Shown in pieces: positions 28,079 through 34,652 of a DNA stretch of 34,652 nucleotides. The DNA is taken from NCBI GenBank assembly GCA_024645245.1, contig JAHEBN010000023.1, positions 1-34,652 of the forward strand. Direction: 5' to 3'. Under the pieces are notes generated by a model. The model worked only from the letters and a program-made list of their open reading frames with translations, made no database searches and had not been told where the DNA came from. The first letter of the stretch is position 1. Every line of letters begins with the position of its first letter. The DNA comes from Jiulongibacter sp. GTDB taxonomy: Bacteria; Bacteroidota; Bacteroidia; Cytophagales; Spirosomataceae. A program made the position numbers and the translations under genes.

Positions 28079-30055
28079 TCAGGACTCTATTTTAGATATA
28101 TGTTCGACAGGTAATTTCAGGATTACATTAGTACCGGTTGGTTCTCCATTTTCGTCTTTCAAGTCCTGAAAACTCAAGGAGTGCTCCCCTGCCATGTTTT
28201 TAAAATAATTCTGAAGTCGCTGTTCAGTAAGATATATACCTATGGATTGTGTATTTATGGTCTTTTTCAACTTTATTTCTCTTGATTTTTCCCTGCCAAT
28301 TCCATTGTCCTCAATCTGAATTTCGATCTTTTTATCGTTGATTTTCTTAACCGATAATTTAACATTCTTTTCCCCTGTCTTGGAAGAAAGACCATGCCAG
28401 ATTGCATTTTCTAAAAAGGGTTGTAAAATCATGGATGGTACCTTAATTTGACTGGTACTTATATCAGGATCGACAATTAATTCAAAATGAATTTTATTTG
28501 AGAAACGAATATTTTCAATATTCATATAGAGCTCCATTGTCTCCAACTCGTCTTTTAAAGTTATGTCTTTTTCGCGACTACGGGTTAGTATGGATCTAAT
28601 TAACTTAGAGAATTTATTGAGGTAATAAACTGCTTTATCTTTCTCATTATTAATGATATACAATTTTATCGAATTCAACGAATTGAATATAAAATGCGGG
28701 TTCATTTGCGATCGGAGCATGGTTTGCTCCAGATGTAATATTTCTTTTTCATTCTTCAATTTGTTTTGTCGGTAAAGTATAAAAAAGATTACACTAAGTA
28801 ATCCAAGTAAAATTATTGAAGCAGAAAACAGCTTTCTGTTATCATTTAATTTAAGGTTTACCAGCTCATTTTGCTTTTCTAATAATTCGATTTGATTTTT
28901 CTTTTTATCCGTATCGTAACGAATAATTAATTCGTACATATACAGCTTATTTTTTTCATTCAGGTATTCTTCCTGGTTGTCATAATAAAGTTTCTGATAT
29001 TCAAGTGCTTCTTTAAAGTTTCCACGTGATTCATTAATTTCTGAAAGTAAGCCGTAGTTTTCTGCCACGTAATACTGAAGCTTATGTTTTATTGCTATAC
29101 CGAGCGATTCCCGTATGAAAGCCTCTGCCTGCTCGTATTTTTTTAGTTCCAATAGAGCCCATCCCATATTGGTTTTGGTGGCCGCGAGGTAATACATATC
29201 ACCTAATTCTTCTGCTTGTTTAATAGTTGGTTCTATTAAGGCTAATGCTTTTGTGGCGAGACCTTGTTTAAGATAGATTTCGCCAATACTATTTTTACAG
29301 ATTACCCTGCCCAAATCGGAATTAATCTCTTCATTAAGAGCCAATGAATTCTTGAAAAAATTAAGAGCCTTGTTTAATTCTCCTTTTGTTGAAGCTATTC
29401 CACCCAAATTTTGGTAATTAATAGCCATTCCCAATTTATTGCCAATCTTTTTCTCAATTTCCATTGACTGAGAAAATTCAGATTCAGCTAAATCAGGTTG
29501 GTTTAATGTCAGGTATATATTACCGATACTATTTCTGGAAATAGCCCGGTTTCTTTGGGCATTTTCATCTGTTCTCTCACTTTTTTCTACCAATTCCAGA
29601 GCCAATTTGTGATTGTCAAGTGCTTCTCTAATTTTCTCTGTACGGCGATATACTACACCCAGCATGTTTAGACAAGAAACTTTGAAATCGATATTCGTAC
29701 ATAATTCAGCTTCTTTTATTGCCTCCTCATAAATTTGGATAGACCTATCATATAAAGAAGTATTCCTGAAATAAATGGCCAATTGATTGAGACCTATGGA
29801 AGTGCCTTCGTGGTAGTTAACGGATTTGGACTTCGCTATAAATTTAAGTAATGCCGTGGTGTCATTCTTTATCGGACTTAATGCTGTATTTAACAAAACA
29901 TAACTGGTATCTTTCCGGCTAATTAATTCATCAGTAGTTGCATTACGGGTTTGTTTCTGAGCAAAAGTAAGGGTATTAGCAAACAACCAGATTATTAGAA
30001 ATAACTGGCTAAATAAATAGTTTCTTCTAAAAAACACCTTTAAGTGCCTTATCAT
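28079..30055 (-). CDS. LytS-type sensor histidine kinase with periplasmic TPR domain
   Basis: 658-aa kinase. The signal-like N-terminus (about 12-32, ending TFAQ) directs residues 33-405 outside the cytosol. Those contain about seven TPR units (for example NSIGNIYLTLNQPDLAESEF, QNLGGIASTKGELNKALNFF, KTNMGWALLELKKYEQAEAF), then a coiled coil (KKKNQIELLEKQNELVNLKL). One transmembrane helix lies at about 408-428. The cytosolic part has a His_kinase domain with the phospho-accepting H454 in QMNPHFIFNSLNS, and an ATPase domain with PSMILQPFLENAIWHGL (N box) and EDNGIGRE (G box). Starts 5 bases after its response regulator's stop, so both are one operon. The signal sensed is unknown. Confidence 0.93.
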   Translation of the reverse strand: MIRHLKVFFRRNYLFSQLFLIIWLFANTLTFAQKQTRNATTDELISRKDTSYVLLNTALSPIKNDTTALLKFIAKSKSVNYHEGTSIGLNQLAIYFRNTSLYDRSIQIYEEAIKEAELCTNIDFKVSCLNMLGVVYRRTEKIREALDNHKLALELVEKSERTDENAQRNRAISRNSIGNIYLTLNQPDLAESEFSQSMEIEKKIGNKLGMAINYQNLGGIASTKGELNKALNFFKNSLALNEEINSDLGRVICKNSIGEIYLKQGLATKALALIEPTIKQAEELGDMYYLAATKTNMGWALLELKKYEQAEAFIRESLGIAIKHKLQYYVAENYGLLSEINESRGNFKEALEYQKLYYDNQEEYLNEKNKLYMYELIIRYDTDKKKNQIELLEKQNELVNLKLNDNRKLFSASIILLGLLSVIFFILYRQNKLKNEKEILHLEQTMLRSQMNPHFIFNSLNSIKLYIINNEKDKAVYYLNKFSKLIRSILTRSREKDITLKDELETMELYMNIENIRFSNKIHFELIVDPDISTSQIKVPSMILQPFLENAIWHGLSSKTGEKNVKLSVKKINDKKIEIQIEDNGIGREKSREIKLKKTINTQSIGIYLTEQRLQNYFKNMAGEHSLSFQDLKDENGEPTGTNVILKLPVEHISKIES

Positions 30056-30060
30056 TCTGG

Positions 30061-30804
30061 TTAGAATTGATTCAAAAATATCGACTTTTTTTGCCTCGCA
30101 ACCGGTATTTGTTTATCGTTGCTGAGCACTACGTAACTATCCGTTTTAAAATATTCTCTCACTTTAGTTAAATTAATAATATAGGAATTATGAACCCTGA
30201 AAAACTCAGGCCCATCCAGTTTTTCTTCTAATTTCTTTAAAGTTTGAGTAATAAAAAGCTTTTGACCATCTTCCAGAAAAATACTGGTATAATTTCCATC
30301 ACCCTCACAATAAATAATTTCATTCGGACTCAGAAAAACAATTTTTCCATCGCAATTTATACCTATCCGTTTGGTAGAAGGGTTTGACTCCACAATCATT
30401 TTCATGAGTGTTTCTTCAAAATGATCTTTAAGAGAGGTTGTTTTTAAATATTCCTTTACTTTTTCCATCGATTTTACCAAATCATCGCTATCAATTGGCT
30501 TAAGTAAATAATCAAGGGCTCTTTCTTTTATTGCATTTATTCCATATTGATCGTAAGCTGTGGTAATTATAACGGCAAAGTTCCGATCCGGCACCTGATC
30601 AAGCAATTGAAAACCATCCATTCCGGGCATTTCTATATCCAGAAAAATACAATGAATGTTTTCGGTATTCTTCAAGTAACTTAATGCAAGTTTTGGGTCA
30701 TCAAACATAGCCAGAATCTCCGCTTCCGGGCAAAAATTTTCAATTTCCCATTTCAGACTTTGTAAAGCCTTTGGCTCGTCATCAATTAATACAACTTTTA
30801 TCAT
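30061..30804 (-). CDS. LytTR-family response regulator
   Basis: 247-aa two-component regulator. Receiver domain: acidic pair D8-D9, phospho-acceptor D56 in IFLDIEMPGMDGF, T82 region IITTAY, and K102 in LDYLLKPID. The C-terminal LytTR DNA-binding domain (about 145-245) carries NEIIYCEGDGNYTSIFL, FFRVHNSYIINLTKV and IPVARQKK, its signature segments. Cotranscribed with the TPR kinase. LytTR proteins bind tandem repeats of about 9 bp; none is clear upstream, though a single TGTCAG (plus strand, 30845-30850) lies there. Targets are unknown, although the convergent ceramidase/decarboxylase genes are candidates by position only. Confidence 0.95.
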   Translation of the reverse strand: MIKVVLIDDEPKALQSLKWEIENFCPEAEILAMFDDPKLALSYLKNTENIHCIFLDIEMPGMDGFQLLDQVPDRNFAVIITTAYDQYGINAIKERALDYLLKPIDSDDLVKSMEKVKEYLKTTSLKDHFEETLMKMIVESNPSTKRIGINCDGKIVFLSPNEIIYCEGDGNYTSIFLEDGQKLFITQTLKKLEEKLDGPEFFRVHNSYIINLTKVREYFKTDSYVVLSNDKQIPVARQKKSIFLNQF

Positions 30805-30937
30805 TTCATATAGATATGCTGAAAAATAGATATAATTTTATTGTTGTCAGCAAAAAATAAACACTTGGTTAAAAAAAGTAAAAATTCGGTATATAAAAAG
30901 AGAGAAAAGTGGAGCAAATAAGTATTCAAACACAAAA

Positions 30938-30955
30938 CCCGGAAATAATTCCGGG
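30938..30955 (-). terminator. Terminator of the carbonic anhydrase operon
   Basis: CCCGGAA (30938-30944) pairs perfectly with TTCCGGG (30949-30955) across a 4-base loop. On the minus strand it is followed by TTTTGTGTTTG, consistent with rho-independent termination about 32 bases after the carbonic anhydrase stop. The intergenic stretch 30805-30986 otherwise holds the response regulator promoter region. Confidence 0.75.
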
Positions 30956-30986
30956 CTTTGAAAGTTTTTTTGAAATACAAAATTGC

Positions 30987-31622
30987 TTATAAATCAAATT
31001 TAAAAATCGGATTTATTACTGAATAATCACCTGGTTCAACTTCCATAATTTGATTAATATGACCACTTTTTAAATCCAGAATTAAGCCATGAACATATGG
31101 TGAATTTTCACTCTTCCAGGCTTTTTGAATTATAGAAGTTTTTATCAGGTTTTTTACTTGCTCAACAACATTTAGCTCACAAAGTCTGTCCGTTTTTTCT
31201 GCCATATCATCAATAGAATCAAGCTCATCCTGATATTTTACATAGACATCTTTAATATTTCTGATCCATTTATTTATTAGTCCCAAATTTGAATTAGTGA
31301 GTGAAGCTTTTACTCCACCACAGCCATAATGTCCAACCACCATAACATGTTTCACCTTTAAAACTTCGACTGCATACTGAAGCACACTAAGCATGTTCAA
31401 GTCGGTATTAATTACCAGATTTGCCACATTACGGTGCACAAATATCTGACCTGGATCAGTACCCGTAATTTTATCTGCCGGTGCCCTACTATCGGCACAA
31501 CCAATCCATAGAAATTCAGGACTTTGACCTTCGGCCATTTTGGTAAAAAATGTTGGATCTTCTTCAGCTTGTTCAGCCGCCCAACTTTTATTTGCCAACA
31601 AGAGTTTTTGATATGACTTCAT
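30987..31622 (-). CDS. Beta-carbonic anhydrase
   Basis: 211-aa zinc enzyme interconverting CO2 and bicarbonate. Zinc ligands are C42 in WIGCADSR (with D44 and R46 the catalytic dyad), H98 and C101 in VVGHYGCGGV. HRNVANLV and VEVLKVKHVMVVGHYGCGGVK are class signatures. Full length, no signal peptide, cytosolic. The ATG at 31622 lies inside the 3' end of the SulP gene (35-base overlap), so expression is translationally coupled. Coupling a carbonic anhydrase with a SulP transporter suggests handling of bicarbonate taken up by SulP for carboxylases in anaplerotic and fatty acid pathways; this is inference. A terminator follows. Confidence 0.96.
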   Translation of the reverse strand: MKSYQKLLLANKSWAAEQAEEDPTFFTKMAEGQSPEFLWIGCADSRAPADKITGTDPGQIFVHRNVANLVINTDLNMLSVLQYAVEVLKVKHVMVVGHYGCGGVKASLTNSNLGLINKWIRNIKDVYVKYQDELDSIDDMAEKTDRLCELNVVEQVKNLIKTSIIQKAWKSENSPYVHGLILDLKSGHINQIMEVEPGDYSVINPIFKFDL

Positions 31623-33162
31623 TATCTTTTAAAAAGTTAATCTTTTTACGTGTTACATCCTTTAAAAACACTTCCACTCCTCTTTTTGGAGCTTCTTCCA
31701 GAAATTCTTCAAGCGTCAGGAAAATATCATGGTCAATAAATTTGGCCTTACTACCGTCTACATATAATGTATCACCTTTTGATAATTTAGCAAGCCAATT
31801 CATTAATTCTGCCCGATTGTAGAAAAATACATCCTTATTAAATCGCATCATCATCGCTTTGCCATCCCTATTAACCGAAATTGAAGAACGAAAATTGGTG
31901 TAAATAACATAAGCAAGGCCAACACCTAATCCAATAAAAATTCCGGTCAAAAGGTTGGTTAAAAGAATTGCAATTATAGTTACCAAAAACGGTATGAGCT
32001 GATCCTGACCTTCACTCCGCATTTGTTTAAAAAGTGATGGTTTGGCAAGTTTGTACCCCACTAAAATTAAAATAGCTGCCAAGGCTGAAAGTGGAATACG
32101 ATTCAATAAATCGGGAATAAAATAAACGGAAATCAACAACAAAACTCCATGAAATATAGCCGAAAACTTAGATTTTCCACCTGCCTGAATATTAGCAGAA
32201 CTTCGAACCACGACTTGAGTAAGAGGGATTCCACCGATTAATCCGGAAAACATATTACCGGCTCCCTGAGCAAAAAGCTCCCGGTTAGGAGGCGTTATCC
32301 GGATTTCGGGGTCAAGTTTATCCGTTGCCTCTACACAAAGTAAGGTCTCCAGGCTTGCGATTATGGCAATGATTAATCCAGTTTTCCAGATCGCCGGATT
32401 GGTAATTTTTTGCCAATCGGGAAATGTAAAAAAACCAGCAAATTCTTTAAATGATTGGGATACAGGAATTTTTACCAGGTGATCCCCTTTTAGACTAAAG
32501 TCGGAAGAGAATAATTGGTTAACAAAAATAGCTATAAAAACAACTAGTAATGGGCCGGGTATTAAGGAGAGTATTTTATTTCCTTTAATCCATTTACCAT
32601 CCCAAAAAATTAAGATTGCCATGCAAGTCAAACCTATAATTACAGCTGCAGGCTCAAAAAAACCGCCCACATTAAACAATTCACTTATAGTATTTTCTCC
32701 GTCGGGTTGAAAAAAGTTATCTTCTCCTTCCGGATCCTGATCTACTCCGAATAAGTGAGGTATTTGTTTCAGAATTATTAATATTCCAATTGCAGATAGC
32801 ATTCCTTTAATGACAGACGATGGAAAGAAAAAAGCTATTTTACCTGCACCAATTGCTCCGAAAATCAACTGTATAGCTCCTCCGATAAATACCGCCAACA
32901 GAAAGGATTCATAAGTACCTAAATCCTGTATTGCATTAAATACAATAACAGTTAACCCTGCCGCCGGACCACTAACACCCAAAGCGGATCCACTTAATAA
33001 ACCAACAATAATACCACCACAAACCCCGGCAATTAAACCCGCAAATAATGGTGCTCCGGATGCCAAGGCAATACCCAAACAAAGAGGTAAAGCAACCAGA
33101 AAAACCACTAGTCCTGCTGACAAGTCGCCAACAGAAAATTTTAATCCATTTTTATTAAGCAT
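31588..33162 (-). CDS. SulP-family anion (probable bicarbonate or sulfate) transporter
   Basis: 524-aa inner-membrane transporter of the SLC26/SulP family. The frame is open to 33198, but the ATG at 33162 gives the usual start MLNKNGLKFSVGDLSAGLVVFLVALPLCLGIALASG, the SulP signature region. Ten or more transmembrane segments follow, including LTQVVVRSSANIQAGGKSKFSAIFHG, a SulP core motif. The C-terminal part (about 425-524) is a short STAS-like domain (DVFFYNRAELMNWLAKLSKGDTLYVDGSKAKFID). The SulP/carbonic anhydrase pairing favours bicarbonate as substrate (as in BicA), but sulfate cannot be excluded. The 3' end overlaps the carbonic anhydrase gene by 35 bases. A small membrane protein gene lies 56 bases upstream on the same strand, probably cotranscribed. 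Confidence 0.9.
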   Translation of the reverse strand: MLNKNGLKFSVGDLSAGLVVFLVALPLCLGIALASGAPLFAGLIAGVCGGIIVGLLSGSALGVSGPAAGLTVIVFNAIQDLGTYESFLLAVFIGGAIQLIFGAIGAGKIAFFFPSSVIKGMLSAIGILIILKQIPHLFGVDQDPEGEDNFFQPDGENTISELFNVGGFFEPAAVIIGLTCMAILIFWDGKWIKGNKILSLIPGPLLVVFIAIFVNQLFSSDFSLKGDHLVKIPVSQSFKEFAGFFTFPDWQKITNPAIWKTGLIIAIIASLETLLCVEATDKLDPEIRITPPNRELFAQGAGNMFSGLIGGIPLTQVVVRSSANIQAGGKSKFSAIFHGVLLLISVYFIPDLLNRIPLSALAAILILVGYKLAKPSLFKQMRSEGQDQLIPFLVTIIAILLTNLLTGIFIGLGVGLAYVIYTNFRSSISVNRDGKAMMMRFNKDVFFYNRAELMNWLAKLSKGDTLYVDGSKAKFIDHDIFLTLEEFLEEAPKRGVEVFLKDVTRKKINFLKDNEVISKTLVGK

Positions 33163-33218
33163 AAAAATCAGGAATAGTTTAGAAAAATTGAAAATCAATA
33201 AAAAAGATTAGTCAATAA

Positions 33219-33518
33219 CTAAACTTCCGGAGGAGGAGAAAAAAGTACGAGAAAAGCAGATTTTACGTGTTGATGATTGATAGAAAAATAGTTCAAAGCA
33301 AAAGTAAAACCGGAAACAATTAAAGATAAAAAGACGTCGGTTGAATTCAAAAAAATAAAATCTGAAAAATCAAGATCCGAATCGTCTACTTCATTTTCTT
33401 CTTCAACCAAAAGTATATTAGTAATTTTGTCGGTAATCAATTGAAAAACACCTGTTGTCATGAGCAAAAAGCTGCTCATCCAAAAAATTAAAACGGTATT
33501 TTTAATTAGTTTCTTCAA
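33219..33518 (-). CDS. 99-aa membrane protein heading the SulP-carbonic anhydrase operon
   Basis: The frame opens with TTG at 33518 (an alternative ATG at 33479 would remove the positive N-terminus). A basic start is followed by a hydrophobic segment (about 7-28, NTVLIFWMSSFLLMTTGVFQLI), and then an acidic linker (about 37-53, VEEENEVDDSDLDFSDF) that is very negatively charged. A second hydrophobic stretch lies at about 60-79 (TDVFLSLIVSGFTFALNYF), and the C-terminus is HQHVKSAFLVLFSPPPEV. It resembles no family I can name. A minus-strand TAACTTTG promoter box lies 35-42 bases upstream, so it is the first gene of the operon with SulP and carbonic anhydrase. A role as a transporter accessory or anion-sensing peptide is inference. 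No rigorous topology can be assigned. Confidence 0.6.
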   Translation of the reverse strand: MKKLIKNTVLIFWMSSFLLMTTGVFQLITDKITNILLVEEENEVDDSDLDFSDFIFLNSTDVFLSLIVSGFTFALNYFSINHQHVKSAFLVLFSPPPEV

Positions 33519-33552
33519 TTACTGTAAGAGGGTAAGTCGTAAACCAATAAGA

Positions 33553-33560
33553 CAAAGTTA
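33553..33560 (-). promoter_or_regulatory. -7 box of the SulP-carbonic anhydrase operon
   Basis: Minus-strand TAACTTTG matches TAnnTTTG, placing the transcription start about 28 bases before the TTG start of the 99-aa gene. Confidence 0.5.
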
Positions 33561-33566
33561 TTAGAA

Positions 33567-33586
33567 AAAGTTCATAAAAGAACTTT
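33567..33586. repeat. Inverted repeat between two divergent genes
   Basis: AAAGTTC (33567-33573) and GAACTTT (33580-33586) are perfect inverted copies with a 6-base centre. They sit between the divergent 99-aa gene and the methyltransferase gene, next to the -7 box at 33553. It could be an operator or part of either promoter region. Confidence 0.4.
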
Positions 33587-33594
33587 ATCGCATT

Positions 33595-34652
33595 ATGAAT
33601 GAACTCAAAATCCGTTTAAAGGCAAATTTGCATGCCAATAACCTGAAGAATCCTGATTTAGACAAATTTTTACTAAATAACCCTATAAAACTGGATAAAG
33701 AGGTTTTAATTCAAGTAGTTGAACAATATATTTTCCGTAAAAAACTACAGGACAAAATGCCAAAATGGGCGGAAAATCCGGAGATTATTGGATATGACAG
33801 GCTTTCCGTTGAACAAGCATCCTCTGGCATTACCGGAAATCACAAGTTTCGTAATTTCAAAGGAGAAATTTCTGCCGATCTCACAGGTGGGTTTGGTGTT
33901 GATTCTTATTTCCTGAGCAAAAAAGTCAGTAAACATTTCCATATAGAATCAAGGAAAAACCTTCAGGAGATCGTGGTTTATAATTTTGATAAACTGGGTA
34001 TTAAAAATACGGAATTCCTCAATCAAAATGCCGAGGATTTTTTAAAAGAAACTAAGAATAGCTTTGATCTGATATATCTGGATCCGGACCGCCGAAATGA
34101 CAAGAATCAAAAGCTGGTAGGATTAGCCGATTGTTCACCCAATCTAATTGAAATACTTCCAAATTTATTAAGAAAGACTGAAAGGGTTTTAGTAAAACTT
34201 TCGCCGCTGTTTGACATCAGTTTATTAAAAAAACAAATAGTGGGTATTGAGAAAATGGAATTGGTAGCTGTTAAAAATGAGTTAAAAGAATTATTGGTCT
34301 GGATTAAAAAGGATACCTCTATTTTACCGGAAGTTGTCTGCTATAATTATCAAAATGAAGAAAACTTCACCGAATTTCATATTCCTTCAAAGGCAGAAAA
34401 TCTGAAAAATACAGAATACGGATTAATAGAAAAATTTCTTTTCGAGCCCGATGTGAATCTGATGAAATCGGGAGCATTTGGATATATTGCTACATATTTC
34501 GGTATCCTCAAGTTGGCAGCAAATTCGCATTTATTTTCTGGAGAAATAATACCGGAAAATTTCCCTGGAAGAACTTATTCAATTGTATCCGTAAAGGAAT
34601 ACAAGCCAAAAGATTTGAAAGCATTTAAAAATCAAGGATTTAACATCGTTTG
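33595..34652 (+). CDS. THUMP-like SAM-dependent methyltransferase (3' end outside window)
   Basis: Reads from ATG at 33595 to the right edge without a stop, so at least 352 residues with the C-terminus missing. A helical N-terminal part (about 1-90) precedes the SAM-binding motif ADLTGGFGVDSYFLS and the catalytic-loop region IYLDPDRRND (DPDRR). The C-terminal part VPE-like NYQNEENFTEFH...FEPDVNLMKSGAFG...FPGRTY matches the THUMP-like domain of Bacteroidota methyltransferases of unknown target. RNA or another nucleic acid is a likely substrate given the fold, but this is inference. The gene is divergent from the SulP operon. Confidence 0.82.
   Translation, partial: MNELKIRLKANLHANNLKNPDLDKFLLNNPIKLDKEVLIQVVEQYIFRKKLQDKMPKWAENPEIIGYDRLSVEQASSGITGNHKFRNFKGEISADLTGGFGVDSYFLSKKVSKHFHIESRKNLQEIVVYNFDKLGIKNTEFLNQNAEDFLKETKNSFDLIYLDPDRRNDKNQKLVGLADCSPNLIEILPNLLRKTERVLVKLSPLFDISLLKKQIVGIEKMELVAVKNELKELLVWIKKDTSILPEVVCYNYQNEENFTEFHIPSKAENLKNTEYGLIEKFLFEPDVNLMKSGAFGYIATYFGILKLAANSHLFSGEIIPENFPGRTYSIVSVKEYKPKDLKAFKNQGFNIV

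Noticed and set aside
31550-31822. Plus-strand frame across the SulP/carbonic anhydrase overlap
   Set aside because: Antisense shadow of two conserved genes; the overlap itself is explained by translational coupling.

Overview
The window looks like a piece of a Bacteroidota chromosome, probably from the Cytophagales/Flammeovirgaceae-like side of the phylum (lineage is an inference from gene content). The DNA is AT-rich. Shine-Dalgarno sites are essentially absent, and several genes are preceded by the Bacteroidota -7 element TAnnTTTG. Typical phylum markers include a lipoprotein-type TamA homologue (TamL), a WG-repeat protein, a periplasmic-TPR LytS-type kinase with a LytTR regulator, and the miaB / sigma-54 activator / lptE / secG / groESL neighbourhood. 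Nothing looks like a prophage, transposon, integron or CRISPR array; this is mostly core chromosome with some accessory genes.

Layout. 1-89 (minus) is the 5' end of an RluD-type pseudouridine synthase, divergent from a PLP-dependent deaminase/desulfhydrase (129-1013, plus). A shared hairpin separates the latter from a WG-repeat protein (minus, to 2271). 2657-3910 is an uncharacterised outer-membrane barrel protein. From 11589 down to 3907 runs a minus-strand block: yidC, a TPR plus periplasmic-binding-fold protein, hemL, a family 2 glycosyltransferase and an MsbA-type ABC exporter. A TrmH/SpoU methyltransferase (minus) is divergent from tamL (plus, to 15069), which is followed by an AlkB-like dioxygenase. 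15773-19350 is a tightly overlapping plus-strand operon: miaB, a receiver-less sigma-54 activator, lptE and a 112-aa unknown. Then come secG, a small membrane protein on the minus strand, groES-groEL, a lipoprotein and pyrG. 25440-28077 holds a group II PLP decarboxylase and a membrane-anchored neutral-ceramidase-like hydrolase. 28079-30804 (minus) is a LytTR response regulator and its TPR histidine kinase. 30987-33518 (minus) is an inorganic-carbon operon: a 99-aa membrane protein, a SulP transporter and a beta-carbonic anhydrase. The window ends inside a THUMP-like SAM methyltransferase.

Themes. Envelope biogenesis dominates: YidC, SecG, LptE, TamL, MsbA-type exporter, glycosyltransferase and the LpoA-like protein. 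Protein quality control (GroESL) sits next to it, and a shared TGnCAG half-site occurs in both the miaB and groES upstream regions. The best candidates for something undescribed are the 99-aa protein heading the SulP-carbonic anhydrase operon, the ceramidase/decarboxylase pair with palindromes upstream, and the unusual sigma-54 activator inside the LPS-assembly operon. Several starts appear to be TTG, and I have trimmed over-long reading frames where a signal peptide or promoter supports it.
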